The notes below the pieces were generated by a model that saw only the letters and a list, made by a program, of their open reading frames with translations, was not told the origin of the DNA and made no database searches. The translations under genes were made by a program, and so were the position numbers. From Zanthoxylum bungeanum (lineage: Eukaryota > Streptophyta > Magnoliopsida > Sapindales > Rutaceae), in contig SKCR01032770.1 in the NCBI GenBank assembly GCA_019454045.1, forward strand, positions 247,440-311,439: a stretch of 64,000 bases of DNA, in the 5' to 3' direction. Each line of letters begins with the position of its first letter. Within the stretch, counting starts at the first letter, position 1. Of this stretch, positions 11,522 through 24,000 are shown piece after piece.

Positions 11522-13518
11522 TGGAAAACGTGACTCAAGATGTTTCAGATATTAACCTCTCTGCTGTTGTTTCTGAGGTGAATCTGGTGGGTTCTAACCC
11601 AAGAGAGTGGTGGATTGACACTGGTGCCACTCGACATGTGTGCTCGGACAAGAGCATGTTTTCCTCACTTGAACCTGCTGATAATGGGGAAAAGATATAC
11701 ATGGGAAATTCAGCAACATCTGAGATTGAAGGTCAGGGAAAGGTGATTCTAAAGATGACCTCGGGGAAAGAGTTGACTCTGAACAAAGTTCTGTATGTAC
11801 CTGAAATACGGAAGAATCTTGTGTCTGGATCGCTTCTGAACAAGCATGGATTCCGGATGGTGTTCGAGTCTGATAAAGTAGTTTTGACTAAAAATGGGAT
11901 GTATATGGGAAAATGGTATGTAACTGATGGGCTTTTTAAGCTCAATGTAATGGTTGTTAAACCCAAGAATATCAATAAAGCTAGTTCTTCTGCTTATATT
12001 GTTGAGTACTCTAATCTATGGCATGGTAGATTAGGACATGTTAATTTTAATTCATTGCGGAAATTAATTAACATGAATCACATTCCCAATTTTAGAATTG
12101 ATAACAAACATAAGTGTGATACTTGTGTTGAGGCAAAACTAACAAGATCATCTTTTCATAATATTGAAAGAAACTCTAAACCACTTGATCTAATTCATAC
12201 CGATGTATGTGATTTTAATTCAATACAATAGAGAGGCGGTAATAAATATTTTATTACCTTTATAGATGATTGCACAAGATTTTGCTATGTGTATTTAATG
12301 AAAAGCAAGGACGAAGCTATAGAGAAATTTGTTCTCTATAAGAATGAAGTTGAGAACCAACTGAATAAAAGAATTAAGGAGTTAAGAAGTGATCGTGGTG
12401 GTGAGTATGTTTTCCCTTTTGAATCACTTTGTGAACAAAATGGAATCATACATCAAACCACAGCTCCTTATTCACCTCAATCCAATGGGATTGCGGAACG
12501 GAAAAATCGTACCTTGAAAGAGATGATGAACGCTATGTTAATCAGCTCTGGCTTACCTCAGAATATGTGGGGAGAAGCTGTCTTATCAGCTAATTACCTT
12601 TTAAATAAGGTACCACGAAAAGAAGCAGGGAAAACTCCTTATGAAATGTGGAAAGGAAGAGTACCTTCCTATAAATTCCTCCGAGTGTGGGGGTGTCTTG
12701 CCAAAGTGGTTATTCCTCCACCTAAAAAGGTGAAGATAGGACCAAAAACTGTTGATTGCATTTTTATAGGATATGCACATAACAGTAATGCTTATCGATT
12801 TCTTGTGCATGAGTCTAATATACCAGATATTCACAAGAATACGATAATGGAGTCAAGGAATGCATCATTTTTCGAATACGTTTTTCCTTGTAAAACTAAT
12901 TCGAACTCAAATGTGCACAAACTGGCACGTGAGACTATCATTGAAGATAGTCAGGACCGAGAACAAATAAATGTTCCAGAGGATCAACAAGTTGTTGAAC
13001 TTGAACCAAGACGTAGCAAAAGAGCTAGAACGGAAAAATCATTTGGTCCAGATTTTCTGACCTTTTTGCTAGAGAATGATCCTCAAAGTTATAACGAAGC
13101 TGTAAAGTCAGCTGATGGTGCCTTGTGGAAAGATGCCATCAATAGTGAAATTGAATCCATCTTACAAAATCACACCTGGGAGTTAGTGGATCTTCCTCCA
13201 GGATGTAAACCTTTAGGGTCCAAGTGGATTTTCAAAAGGAAAATAAAAGCAGATGGATCAATTGACAAGTACAAAGCAAGACTTGTAATTAAAGGATACA
13301 GACAACGTGAAGGTCTTGATTACTTTGATACTTATTCTCCTGTAACGAGAATAAATTCCATAAGGATGATACTAGCGATTGCAGCTTTGCGCAATCTTGA
13401 AGTACATCAAATGGATGTGAAAACAGCCTTTCTGAATGGAGATTTAGATGAAGAAATCTATATGGAACAGCCTGAAGGCTTTACAGCTCCAGGACTAGAA
13501 AGAAAGTCTGTAAGTTAG
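11331..13518 (+). pseudogene. Copia protease, integrase and start of reverse transcriptase, with a stop codon
   Basis: In order: a CCHC zinc knuckle; aspartic protease with WWIDTGATRHVC (active-site DTG near 11,617); the integrase zinc region with WHGRLGH and CDTC; the integrase core with Asp in LIHTDVCDF, Asp in LRSDRGGEY and Glu in NGIAERKNR; then the copia reverse transcriptase block GSKWIFKRKIKADG and HQMDVKTAFLNGDL. A TAG at 12,229-12,231 interrupts the integrase in the same frame that otherwise continues, so it looks like a point nonsense change. Near 13,505 one base appears lost and the frame shifts before the rest of reverse transcriptase. Confidence 0.93.
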
Positions 13519-14425
13519 TAAAATCCTTGTATGGATTGAAACAAGCTCCGAAACAGTGGCATAAAAAGTTTGATGACACCATGTTGGCAAATGGTTTCAA
13601 AATCAATGAATGTGATAAATGCATTTATGTCAGAGAGACGGAAGTTGGCTATGTCATTTTATGTCTCTACGTTGATGACATATTGATTGTCGGGAGCAAT
13701 GTTAAAATGGTGAAATCTACCAAGAATATGCTGAAATCCAAGTTTGACATGAAAGACATGGGTCTAGCAGATGTCATTCTGGGAATAAAGATCTCGAGAA
13801 GTCCTGATGGACTTATTCTTGATCAGTCGCACTATGTGGACAAAATTCTTGGTAAATTCAATAATGATGATTCTGCTGTGGCTAGAACTCCTTTAGATGT
13901 GAGTCTACACCTATCGAAGAATAGGGGAGAGGGTATATCTCAAGTAGAATACTCTAGAGTGATCGGGAGTTTGATGTATCTATCGAGTTGTACAAGGCCT
14001 GATATAGCATGTACAGTAAACAAGCTCAGCAGATATACGAGTAATCCAGGGATTGATCACTGGAAAGCAATAGTGAGAGTACTTAGGTACTTACGTTTTA
14101 CTCGTAATTATAGGTTGCACTATCATAGATATCCAGCTGTAGTCGAAGGATACAGTGATGCTAATTGGATATCTGACATGAAAGACTCAAAGTCTACCAG
14201 TGGCTATGTGTTTACACTAGCAGGTGCAGCTATATCATGGAAATCCTCCAAACAGACTGTGATAGCCAGATCTACAATGGAATCGGAATTCATTGCATTA
14301 GATAAGTGTGCTGAAGAAGCAGAATGGCTTCGAAATTTTCTGGAGGATATTCCAAGTTGGCCTAAGCCAGTGCCAGCAATTTGCATTCATTGCGATAGTC
14401 AATCTGCAATTGGAAGGGCACATAA

Positions 14426-14467
<42 letters not shown>

Positions 14468-14618
14468 CAATACCGTTAGACAATTACTCTCTACTGGAGT
14501 TATTTCGATTGACTATGTAAAGTCAAAGGATAACATTGCGGATCCGCTAACCAAAGGGTTAAATAGAGAGTTGGTTGTGAAATCATCGAGGGGAATGGGA
14601 CTAAAGCCCATTAGATAA
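13519..14618 (+). pseudogene. Copia reverse transcriptase (second half) and RNase H
   Basis: Continues the polymerase after the frame shift near 13,505. It shows [12 protein letters not shown], the catalytic YVDDILIVG near 13,670-13,695, [14 protein letters not shown], and an RNase H domain with GYSDANW and the acidic position in TMESEFIAL, ending with [11 protein letters not shown] and a TGA or TAA-terminated tail at 14,618. All catalytic blocks of this half look intact; only the upstream breaks disable it. It converts element RNA to cDNA in the family generally. The copia lineage within plants was not resolved. Confidence 0.93.
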
Positions 14619-15224
14619 ATGTTTATTACGAAGGAAAACCCAACCTTGTTGACTGGAGATCCCAAGATCTAGGTTCAATGGGACAACCTACTCGTAAAAG
14701 ACATAATTGATTCACTGTGGGGGGTTACCCTATAGTCCATTCCTATGGTGAAATGAAACAGTGATGCTCGTATGAGTTGAGGTTAAGCAAAGGCTTTTAA
14801 TGATTCTTATGCGTCGGGAATCCGAGCAGAGTATTACGAGATACTCTTAAATAAGAATCACCTATGTGAGAGAGAAGTGGGGCCGCTTCAAAGGGAATTG
14901 TACGGGGCACAATTCTTAGAAACTCTTGCAGAACCAGGTAGATGTTCATGGCCAAAATGAACATAATAATGAGAACTCAGTTGTGTAGGTAAAATATCTG
15001 TGTGATATATATTCTCAATTTACATGAACGGCAGTACAGTTCAATGACATCGCGTCCACTGTCAGCCAGTAATGAGATATATTTTCACAAGGGAAGGTTC
15101 AAAGGCTGAGGCCTACCTATCCTATGCAGGTGTTGAACCGTTGAACTCTTCTAGGTCAAAATAAAATGTTTTATAAAATTTTTTTTATTTGACGGTTTTC
15201 GCCAATTTCATTCATGTGGGGGAT
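14619..15224 (+). other. Copia 3' untranslated region and polypurine tract
   Basis: About 600 bases without coding sequence between the RNase H stop and the 3' LTR. The polypurine tract GTGGGGGAT (15,216-15,224) immediately precedes the LTR TGTTGG, as needed for plus-strand priming. Confidence 0.85.
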
Positions 15225-16576
15225 TGTTGGAAAATGTTTATGAGTAAGCATTTTGAGGCTCAATTTTAAGCATGATCCACTTCGTGTTAGTGGTTCTTAT
15301 TGAATGATTCGGATACTTCTCCGTGAGTACTTCGAAATGGTATATTCATATGCTTAAAATGGTGCTTGGGTGAATGAGAAATTGTTGCTCAAAGTTCACC
15401 CATTGGTGTTGGAAAATAAAGAGAAGTGAGCTTGTCCCATATGGGAAAGCTATAGAGAAAATATTAAGCTTATATATGATTGCTCATATGTATATGGGTA
15501 AGAGTTGTAAGGTTAGAGGCTCTCTCTACGTGCGCGGGGGGGGTGCAAATCAAATCGGAACCAAGCTTGGCTCGTGTGCACCCGCGTGTCCTGCGTACAC
15601 GAATGCCGGACCAAAATGTGCAGGCCCAGCCCAACCGAATTTTTAATTTTCTCTACAATTTTTCCAAGCCTTTTGCAATTCCATAACAGCTAAATTTAAT
15701 TAGCTTGGTGGTTACAAAAGTTTAATTCCATAACAGCTAATTTAATTAGCTTGGTGGTTACATAGTTTAATTTCCATTAGTGCTAATTTAATTAGCTTAG
15801 TGGTTACAACAATGTGTAACATCTCCCATTATGAAATTTAATTGGCTTGTTAATTTCTTTTAATTGAGATGTGTTTTGTTTTTCTATATAAACAACATCA
15901 GTTCTGGTTTTCTAGATAAGGAATAGAAAAATATCATTTTCTTTGTTTTGTTAAAGGAGAGTTCAAACACTGTTTGTGGTTCGTTAGGAACGGGGTTTGG
16001 TGGTGCCCATACTCGTTCAGTATTCCGTTGTATCCTGGGAAACAATCGTCTCACGTTCTACTGCACTTACGGTAGGGGACGAATTTGTTTTAAGGATATT
16101 GTTGTCATCAACAAGCCTTGGAAAAGTGAAGTAGCAGTGGTTCAGTTCTGGATCATCAATTTCAGGGTCTAACTCTCTGCCTCTGCCTCTGCCTCTGCCG
16201 CCAGCATCAGCCTCTGCCGTCAGCACATCAGCCTCTACCTCAGCACAACAGCCTCTACCTCTGCTCGCCAGCCTCTGCCTCTGCTGTGAGCGTCTGCCTC
16301 TGCTCTCAGCCTCTGCTCGCCAGCCTCTGCCTCTGCTGTGAGCGTCTGCCTCTGCTCTCAGCCTCTGCTCGCCAGCCTCTGCCTCTGCTGTGAGCATCTG
16401 CCTCAGCTCTTCAACCTCTGTCTCCGCTCTCAGGGTCTGCCTCTGCCCTCAGCCTCCGCTTTCAACCTCTACTCTCAGGGTCCGCCGTTAGGGTCTGTTT
16501 GAGGATAATTGTAATTTATTTTGTCATATTCGGATTTCCCAATTACCGTGTAATAATTGTAATCATTATAACTACA
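15225..16576 (+). repeat. 3' LTR of the copia element
   Basis: 1,352 bases, TGTTGG to ACTACA. It contains a segment at about 15,640-16,100 that the 5' LTR has lost, with a run of AGCTAATTTAATTAGCTTGGTGGTTAC-like near-repeats at 15,688-15,810, and a longer version of the CTCTGCCTCTGC minisatellite (about 16,175-16,490). Confidence 0.95.
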
Positions 16577-16581
16577 TAGAT

Positions 16582-17139
16582 TTCAGATTGTATATTTATA
16601 GATTTATAATATATTTAAAAAATGTCGAATTCGTAGTCATCAACAAAGCCACAAGTACACCTGGTGGCACGAGATTCGATTTACCCTAGAAATTGCCAAA
16701 GAGTTCATTTGGCAAACATTTCAGCAAAGTGAAGGTGAAAGAAAAGATTATGACCAAGTGATATGATATTGGTAGCTTCAACGTTGCTGCTGCTGTTACA
16801 CTACCAACGTCATCAGCATTAGCTCAGATTATTCGAGGTTAAAGGCAGGATGGCCACAAGTGCATTAGGTGAAAAGAGTGACTGGCTAAAGATGGGATGA
16901 AAGCTATAGGCTTGAAGATGCATGGGTTTGTTGCTCAGCTTAATGCATTTGTGTAGTTGGTGGGAAGAATGTGGATCAACTTTGGATTAATTTATAAATC
17001 TATGTTTGGCAATTGATTGCCATTGTTATGGTTCATGTATGCTTGCATTTCTTGTTGTAATTGAATATATAATATGGTCTTTTATATGTTGACTCCTTGC
17101 TTCTTGAAATATGAACATAGAAATCAAAGGTATATAAAA
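16582..17139. other. Unassigned single-copy spacer
   Basis: Separates the copia element from the gag-only element. A GC-richer part at about 16,640-16,960 looks like it may once have been transcribed or coding, but all frames have stops and I recognise no protein. Confidence 0.4.
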
Positions 17140-17144
17140 GTATT

Positions 17145-18158
17145 TGAAAATTCGGGGTTATCCTAAGTTCTGACCCTATGCGGAATTATAAACAATAAAC
17201 AGGACAAGTCATGTTACTGCTACTTTGAATAAATTAACAGGCAACCACAATAACAATTAAATAAAATTATGCTGCAAAATATTAAAACACCAGCAGGAAT
17301 TAAAGCAGCAAAAATAAATCAAACCACATAAAATTCAACACAATGATTTTGGTGACGAAGTGGAAAACTTTTCCGAGTAAAAAACCACTCCGGATATAGG
17401 CTACCACCCGAATCCACTATATAGAGAAAAACTTACAGCGATGGTCAAGACCTATAGTGGCAACTCCACCGACTCAAGTACCTCAATACTGCAAGAACTC
17501 AAGGCAACTCCTCAAGCCCGCGACTCACGACTACCAAAACTGCTCCTAAAGAACTCTAAAGGATTATGGATTTTGGTTTAGGTTGTGTTGAAGGTTTATC
17601 AAAGAAACATTCACACCATCAATGAAGAAGACAATAAGATAAGAAGTCTTCAATGGTGGAATCAAAGAGAGTTGAAAGTTTTGAGAGGTTTTGGCTCAAA
17701 GGAAATATGCTTCAACTGCTTCGACTACTGAGAATGGCGAATAAGGGTTATATTTATAGGTAGGGTGAAAAGCTAGGGTTTTGCATGCCAAAAACGCGTT
17801 CAGATCACAATCCCGTTCGAACGCTTACTATAACCCTACACGAACGCGCCCTTTCTGTGAAGACTCGTTCGAACGCCAATCGAACGCACAACGAACGGAT
17901 GCTCTCTGGAATGATCCCATTCGAACCCAACATGAACGTGACTCGAACGATTACTCTCTGGAATGCTTCCGTTCGAACCCAATAAAGAACGTGACACTAA
18001 CGCCACACGTTCGAACCCTGAAACGAACACAGCACCAACGCGTGTCTGATGCACAGCAGCCAAAAACCAGTCCAATTGCACAAAGATCTTCACGGCAGAT
18101 TACAACTCAATTGAACTTGTTTTGTCACGGACACATGCCAATAAAACTGGAACTAACA
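17145..18158 (-). repeat. 3' LTR of the gag-only element
   Basis: 1,014 bases. It carries a cluster of GTTCGAAC palindromes and GAACG half-sites at 17,806-18,040. A TATA-like TTATATTTATAGG element read on the plus strand at about 17,750 corresponds to CCTATAAATATAA on the element's own strand. Confidence 0.93.
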
Positions 18159-19837
18159 ATCTCCCCATTTGACATTCCGTGAAAAAAAAAACTACCTAAT
18201 ACAAAGACTACGGTAATAGACCCAAAAAGCAAAATAGTCAACTGTCAACCATCAAAACAGTGACATATTATAAATGGACTCGATCTAACACCTAACAAAG
18301 TAGTCTTGAAAATAATGCCACCGCAGCAACATATCTGCTACCCGAAACATCCACAAACAACAACATACCGTGAAAAGCATTGGGATAATCAAGTAAAATA
18401 TAAAACAGGTAAAAAATCTCATGCATGTACAAATAGAAATTCATCTCCCCCTTAATCTTAACTCCCCTTAAAATAGAGATATCGAAAGGATATTCTACGG
18501 CTCCCTCCTATATATTAAGGCTCTCCCCCCTTAATATATTACTCTCCCTCTTTTTGTCACGAAATGACAAATGGTAAAAGAAACATGAAAAATAACAGGA
18601 GAACATGAGACAACACAAGCAAGAGCATAAACAACATGAATTACTCCCCCTCACTAATAGGCACATACAGTTAGCAAAATAACATACGAGAAGTAAACCA
18701 AAACTCAGAAAAGTGCATAGGAAAGAACAAATTGGTATGCAATAACATGAAGCACACACAAGCACATACTGAGATAAATGAAAATCCTGTCAAAAACTAA
18801 CTGAAACAGCATTTAAAGCTGATACAATGATACCCAGTCAGTATTCAGCTGTTTATGACATGAAACAATATGCATCATTTTAAAAGTGGCTAAATACAAC
18901 ACTTATGCATATGACATAAACAACAAAGCATATAAAGCACTTGCGTGGAAAAATAAAGTACATAACGAATCAAGGCTTAAGAACTTATTTTATGAGCTGG
19001 ACACAGCCAAAGAAATCAATCTCTAAACAAACCAAGTCCACAAAATATGTGTTCAAACCCAGCACCACTAGGACCTAAAAATAAGCAACATTGGTTGCAT
19101 GCTATATTGTTTACCCCATAAATATCATGAGCTCATATTTAACAACTCTTTCTAGTGAAGGGTTTCTGCCCTTATCTTTTGAATTTGGCCATTTTGGCTC
19201 TTTTGCACTTGAGTCTCTTTTTTTTTTTTATTTCTTTTTACTTTTGAAAAGGTGATAGCAAGGTCATCTAGTCAAAGGTCACACTATTGAGCAAACAAGA
19301 TATGATAGAAATTAGATTGTTATTCCAAAAACTCATACATGCGACCAAACCTTGATAAAATACAAACCGTGTATGTGAATTGCAAACACAGGATATACTA
19401 AAGGTTTTTATCACACACACTCATGTATATAGAGCATCAAGAAAAATAAAAGCATATCATACATGTATAATCATATATCATACATACCAGGATCACATGC
19501 ATAAGCTTTTCATGCTCTAACAAGCCAAAAAAAATTTTATCTTTTTCATTTTCTATTTTTTTTAAATTTTTCAGATTTTAACAAATAAAAATTAAGACAA
19601 AAACAGGCTTGTAAAACATCCAATGGTACGTGGAGTTATATTCCGAGTGCAGATCATACTACCGTCCATTCGGAATCGGCTATGAAATTTATATCCGGGT
19701 TTTCATCATATATACCAAGGGACATATAACAAAAATAAGACACACACACACCCATATGCTGTGAAAACAAAATAAACGTGCAAAAACATAAAAACACACG
19801 CACACACACATGCAATAGGAAAATAAAAATGCATCTT
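18159..19837 (-). other. Noncoding 3' body of the gag-only element
   Basis: About 1.7 kb lies between the gag stop and the 3' LTR. The polypurine tract AAATGGGGAGAT (minus strand, 18,159-18,170) abuts the 3' LTR. The rest is AT-rich, with no pol motifs in any frame; minus-strand ORFs at 18,508-18,765 and 19,654-19,908 are Cys/Phe-rich and match nothing recognisable. Confidence 0.7.
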
Positions 19838-21040
19838 TTAAGTAGAGTTACATCGAAGTGCACTCTCATCATGTCCATCAGGACACGCAGAAGAAGATGG
19901 GAATTCATCTTGCTTCCTCACCCAAACCTTTCTAGGAACCTCATCCAATTGAGAATTCCTAGTCAACAAATTAAGTTTCTCACTAAGAAATTTTGTCTGT
20001 TTAGTTAGTGCAGAAACTTGAGAAGCTAGATTTGAAGAGTCAAATCTAGGTGACACCTTTTTAGACCTCTTCTTTTGCTTGTGAAGCATGAAGCACTTAT
20101 GCCTAATGTGTCCCGCCTTGCCACAATGATGGCACACAGGCACAAACCTCGAATGAGAGCGAGGTTTACCCACAACACCTCTAGATTGAGGTTGGGAAAC
20201 AGGACGAGGAATAACAGGAGGAGAAACATGACTACACATAACAGGTTTCTTACCTAAGTCACATTTAGCTGCTACAGACACAGCTTTGGAAGAAGAAGCC
20301 TTATTACAGTTAGGCTCAGAAATAATACCAAATTTTCGGTCCACCTTTTTATTTCCACTAGAAAATGCAGACAACTGAGTTCTAGCATCTTCAAGCTCAG
20401 TCTCTAAAATATGGACCCTATCAACTAGGCCTCTATTCCTCTCCTCTAGGTCATCAACCATCAAAAGGCTTTGCTCAAATTTAGCTTGAGCTACATTCTT
20501 TTCTAGCTTTACAGTTTTCAGCCTTTTACTGACCTCTATATTAGTCTTCTTAATAGCTAAACTCTCTTTAAAAAGTTTAACATAAGCTACCTGAAGACTA
20601 TCATCATCAACTGACTCACTGTGAGAGGATTCTGAACCAGAATCTCTAACATACTCGTTCCTCTTACCAGTCACAGTAGCAGGAAATGTCATATAATTGC
20701 CTTTAGGAGAATCATCACCTTCAGAATCACTAAGAGATGCTGCCATGGCTTTCTTGCCTTTAGCCCTGAGATATGTGGGACACTCAGATCTAACGTGCCC
20801 ATATCTTTCACATTCATGGCACTGGACACCACGGGGTCTACTACCCATGTCCTCTCTAGACCCACTCCTGCTATGCCTACTCTCTCTAGGCATATCCTTC
20901 ATATTCCTATTACTGATATGGCCACTCTTCTTAAGTTTAAGGAATTTCCTAAACTTATTTTCAAACAAGGCCAAATCACTATTCGTGATGGTATCATCAT
21001 CAAGGAATGAGGGACAATTTAAAGGTTGGCTTCTTTCCAT
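19838..21040 (-). CDS. Retrotransposon Gag with two CCHC zinc knuckles
   Basis: A complete 400-codon frame from ATG at 21,040 to a stop at 19,838. It starts about 30 bases after the primer-binding site. Two retroviral-type zinc knuckles are visible, CHECERYGHVRSEC (residues 74-87) and CHHCGKAGHIRHKC (303-316). Between them are an acidic Ser-rich stretch (about 104-147) and a predicted coiled coil (about 150-225, heptad-like Leu/Val/Ile). The layout resembles the C-terminal half of the long Gag of SIRE-type copia elements; the usual N-terminal capsid domain is absent, probably by internal deletion. Gag binds and packages element RNA. The frame is undamaged although the element lacks pol, which suggests recent activity or retained use. 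Lineage is inferred from layout only. Confidence 0.88.
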   Translation of the reverse strand: MERSQPLNCPSFLDDDTITNSDLALFENKFRKFLKLKKSGHISNRNMKDMPRESRHSRSGSREDMGSRPRGVQCHECERYGHVRSECPTYLRAKGKKAMAASLSDSEGDDSPKGNYMTFPATVTGKRNEYVRDSGSESSHSESVDDDSLQVAYVKLFKESLAIKKTNIEVSKRLKTVKLEKNVAQAKFEQSLLMVDDLEERNRGLVDRVHILETELEDARTQLSAFSSGNKKVDRKFGIISEPNCNKASSSKAVSVAAKCDLGKKPVMCSHVSPPVIPRPVSQPQSRGVVGKPRSHSRFVPVCHHCGKAGHIRHKCFMLHKQKKRSKKVSPRFDSSNLASQVSALTKQTKFLSEKLNLLTRNSQLDEVPRKVWVRKQDEFPSSSACPDGHDESALRCNST

Positions 21041-21066
21041 AGTTAATGGGTCAAGGATCGAGTTCA

Positions 21067-21079
21067 GACTTTGATACCA
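21067..21079 (-). other. Primer-binding site, tRNA-Met type
   Basis: TGGTATCAAAGTC on the minus strand lies two to three bases from the LTR end GAATTTTCA. It matches the usual plant initiator-Met site TGGTATCAGAGC except for one position near its end. This fixes the element's orientation. Confidence 0.9.
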
Positions 21080-21081
21080 AT

Positions 21082-24000
21082 TGAAAATTCGGGGTTATCC
21101 TAAGTTTTGACCCGATGCGGAATTATAAACAATAAGTAGGACAAGTCTTGTTACTGCTACTATGGTTAATTAACAGGCAACCACAATAATAATTAAATAA
21201 AATTATGCTGCAAAATATTAAAACACTAGCAGGAATTAAAGCAGCAAAATAAATCAAACCACACAAAATTCAACACAATAATTTTGGTGACGAAGTGAAA
21301 AACTCTTCCGAGTAAAAAACCACTCCGGGTATAGGCTACCACCCGAATCCACTATATAGAGAAAAACTTACAGTGATGGTCAAGACCTACGGTGGCAACT
21401 CCACCGACTCAAGTACCTCAATACTGTAAGAACTCAATGTTGGATTTCTACGGTCCCGAGGATCGAATCAAAAGCATAAAACACATGTGCGAATACAACG
21501 AGAGAGTTACGGAATACTCACATCGATCGGTTGAGCGACGCGGCAACAAACAAAAATCAAATTCTGCTCACTGGTAGTCACGGCAGTCCACTGTCACAGC
21601 TCCTCCATTTTTGAGTTTTGATCCAAGCTCCAAGCTCCAAGTTTTCGTGATATGGTTCCAAGCTCGCGGGTGGGTTTCCCTATCACCTTCGCAAGACCTA
21701 AAAGTGTGCTAGCACTTGATAGTTTTGCCACAAAATCATCATCTTCTTCCTCCATCATTCACGCCCAAAGTGTAGTGAAAAATACCCATGGCCTTTTGAG
21801 ATGAAGAAGAAATGAGAGAGGAGCGTGTTTTTTGAGAGAGAGAGAGTTGTGTAATTGTTAATTGATTTCTAAAATCAAGTCAACATATACCAAACATTTA
21901 ATATATTAAATATCAATCAAGCTTTCAAAAGCTTTTCAACAACTCCCATCAAGTCACATCTTTCAATCAATCAAGTTGTCAAGTCACATCACTCAAAGTG
22001 ACAAGTGATTTGACGCTTGAAGTGACTAGCGATTTGACGCTTGATGCGACTAATGATTTGACGCTTGATGTGACTTGCGTGCCGCACTCGAATTCGAAAT
22101 GAGAATGCGCTCGCAAACACTCGCGGGCTCGGGTTCGCTAATTCCAAATTAGCGAATTTTCCGTTGCGTCGTAATTAAATCTAATTTTAATTAAATAATC
22201 ATGTCAAGCATAATTACTATTCACGTCGCTAACGAATGAATTCTAAATTAATTCGTTCGCCCGAATTAAAATCTAATTTTAATTCCGCGTCGAAATCTAA
22301 TTTCGTTTAATATATCGAATATATTAATTTACCGATTAATTCCAAATTAATCGTTATCTCTCTTTAAATGATATTTTATCCTAGATAAAATATCTCCGTA
22401 ATTAATCCCAGATTAATTTTCTCTCTCATCTAATTAATCCCAGATTAATTAAAGTGTGAGTCATACGTCATTGGTGAATCTTCGGGAAGCGACCCATGAG
22501 ATCCCCGGATATATTGGCAGTAAATTCGGTCGTCGGACTATCTGAACACGTACGTACCAAGTATGACGTTTTACCGATTTACAAGACAAGGTTGGCTTCT
22601 AGCAAAGCGTCATGCCTACCCAATTCTCCAGAAATATCCTTACAGGAATATAAGATTTGTATCAGGCGTAGTATACGTGGTATTGCGTATTTCGATCCAG
22701 TATCGGATGATCACATGCGAGGCCTGGGGCTGGTGCAGTGTCTGCCCCGTACGAAGCATATATCGGATTACAAGCAACTAGTCTCTTTATTATCGGATAA
22801 TCATGACCAAGTCATATTATCCCAACGGTTACAACTTTTTAGAGAACCAGTTCTGTATCCATGCGCGATCATTATCTCCACTATGACTGGAGTGATACTT
22901 TCGTCTTGACATCACACCCAATACACTACGATTCTCGATATACCCAGAAGAGGCATACACAGAAACCGGTTAAAGCCCTGGACGACCTAAACCAAAGTAT
23001 ATTGATTGTCGCAAGTATTAGCGGTGCAAGTCTTAGGTTAAGACCAAATACACCTACCCTGATTTCGGACTTCCATAGACACATACTCATACTACCAATG
23101 GAATCCCGAGGGGGTCTATCTAGAGCGAAGCTGTTTTCCGTACCATCGGTAAAACACAACCTCCTATTACACTTGTATGAGTATCCTGTACCCAAATATA
23201 TGAGAATTATGTCGTTATGCCCTCACAACGTGCACAAGTGTAATACTAGTCTTTTACGTATTTATCGATGTCCAATCTCGATAATACTCTGACTATGGAT
23301 ATTTAATGATTATCCTTCGTGGACTGATACTGTCTCATATCATTCTCAATCCAGGAACAAATCATAAGGACCTCCTATCATTTATACATTTAGGTGAGAG
23401 CAATCTCCTTTGTCACATAGTTAATTTATACAACAACACCATGATCTGTACAAATAGTGACGCTATGGGTCATAACTGTCCAACACTCAAGGCAACTCCT
23501 CAAGCCCGCGACTCACGGTTTTCTTCAGAATCTCTGAAGTCTCTGAGTATATTGTATCACCAATGACGCCGGAACTCCGACTACCAAAACTCCTCCTAAA
23601 GAACTCTAAAGGATTAGGGATTTTGGGTTAGGTTGTGTTGAAGGTTTATCAAAGAAACATTCACACCATCAATGAAGAAGACAAGGAGATAAGAAGTCTT
23701 CAATGGTGGAATCAAAGAGAGTTGAAAGCTTTGAGAGGTTTTGGCTCAAGGGAAATATGCTTCAACTGCTTCGACTACTAAGAATGGCGACTAAGGGTTA
23801 TATTTATAGGTAGGGTGAAAAGCTAGGGTTTTGCAGGCCAAAAACACGTTCGAACGCTTACTAGAACGCTATACGAACGCGCCCTTTCTGTGAAGACTCG
23901 TTCGAACGCCAATCGAACGCACAATGAACGGATGCTCTCTGCAATGATCCCGTTCGAACCCAACATGAACGTGACTCGAATGATTACTCTCTGGAATGCT

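Larger units (their letters stand above)
9668..16576 (+). mobile_element. Complete but inactive Ty1/copia LTR retrotransposon
   Basis: Both LTRs start TGTTGGAAAATG and end TAACTACA. The insertion is flanked by a perfect 5-bp TSD, TAGAT, at 9663-9667 and 16577-16581. Order is 5' LTR, gag, protease, integrase, reverse transcriptase, RNase H, polypurine tract, 3' LTR. Integrase before reverse transcriptase is diagnostic of copia. The coding region has at least three frameshifts and one nonsense codon. The 5' LTR is about 520 bases shorter than the 3' LTR through an internal deletion. No canonical initiator tRNA-Met primer-binding site is seen just after 10,500. Confidence 0.97.

Noticed and set aside
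16017..16397. 126-codon minus-strand ORF rich in Arg, Ala and Glu
   Set aside because: It is the reverse reading of the CTCTGCCTCTGC minisatellite in the copia 3' LTR.
17781..18182. 133-codon plus-strand ORF
   Set aside because: Lies within the gag-only element's LTR and partly repeats in the other LTR; composition follows the GAACG motif cluster.
20697..21074. 125-codon plus-strand ORF
   Set aside because: Exact antisense of the intact gag frame.
22496..23292. Two overlapping ORFs of about 140 codons
   Set aside because: Inside the solo-LTR-like insertion; no protein-family motif, composition like surrounding noncoding DNA.
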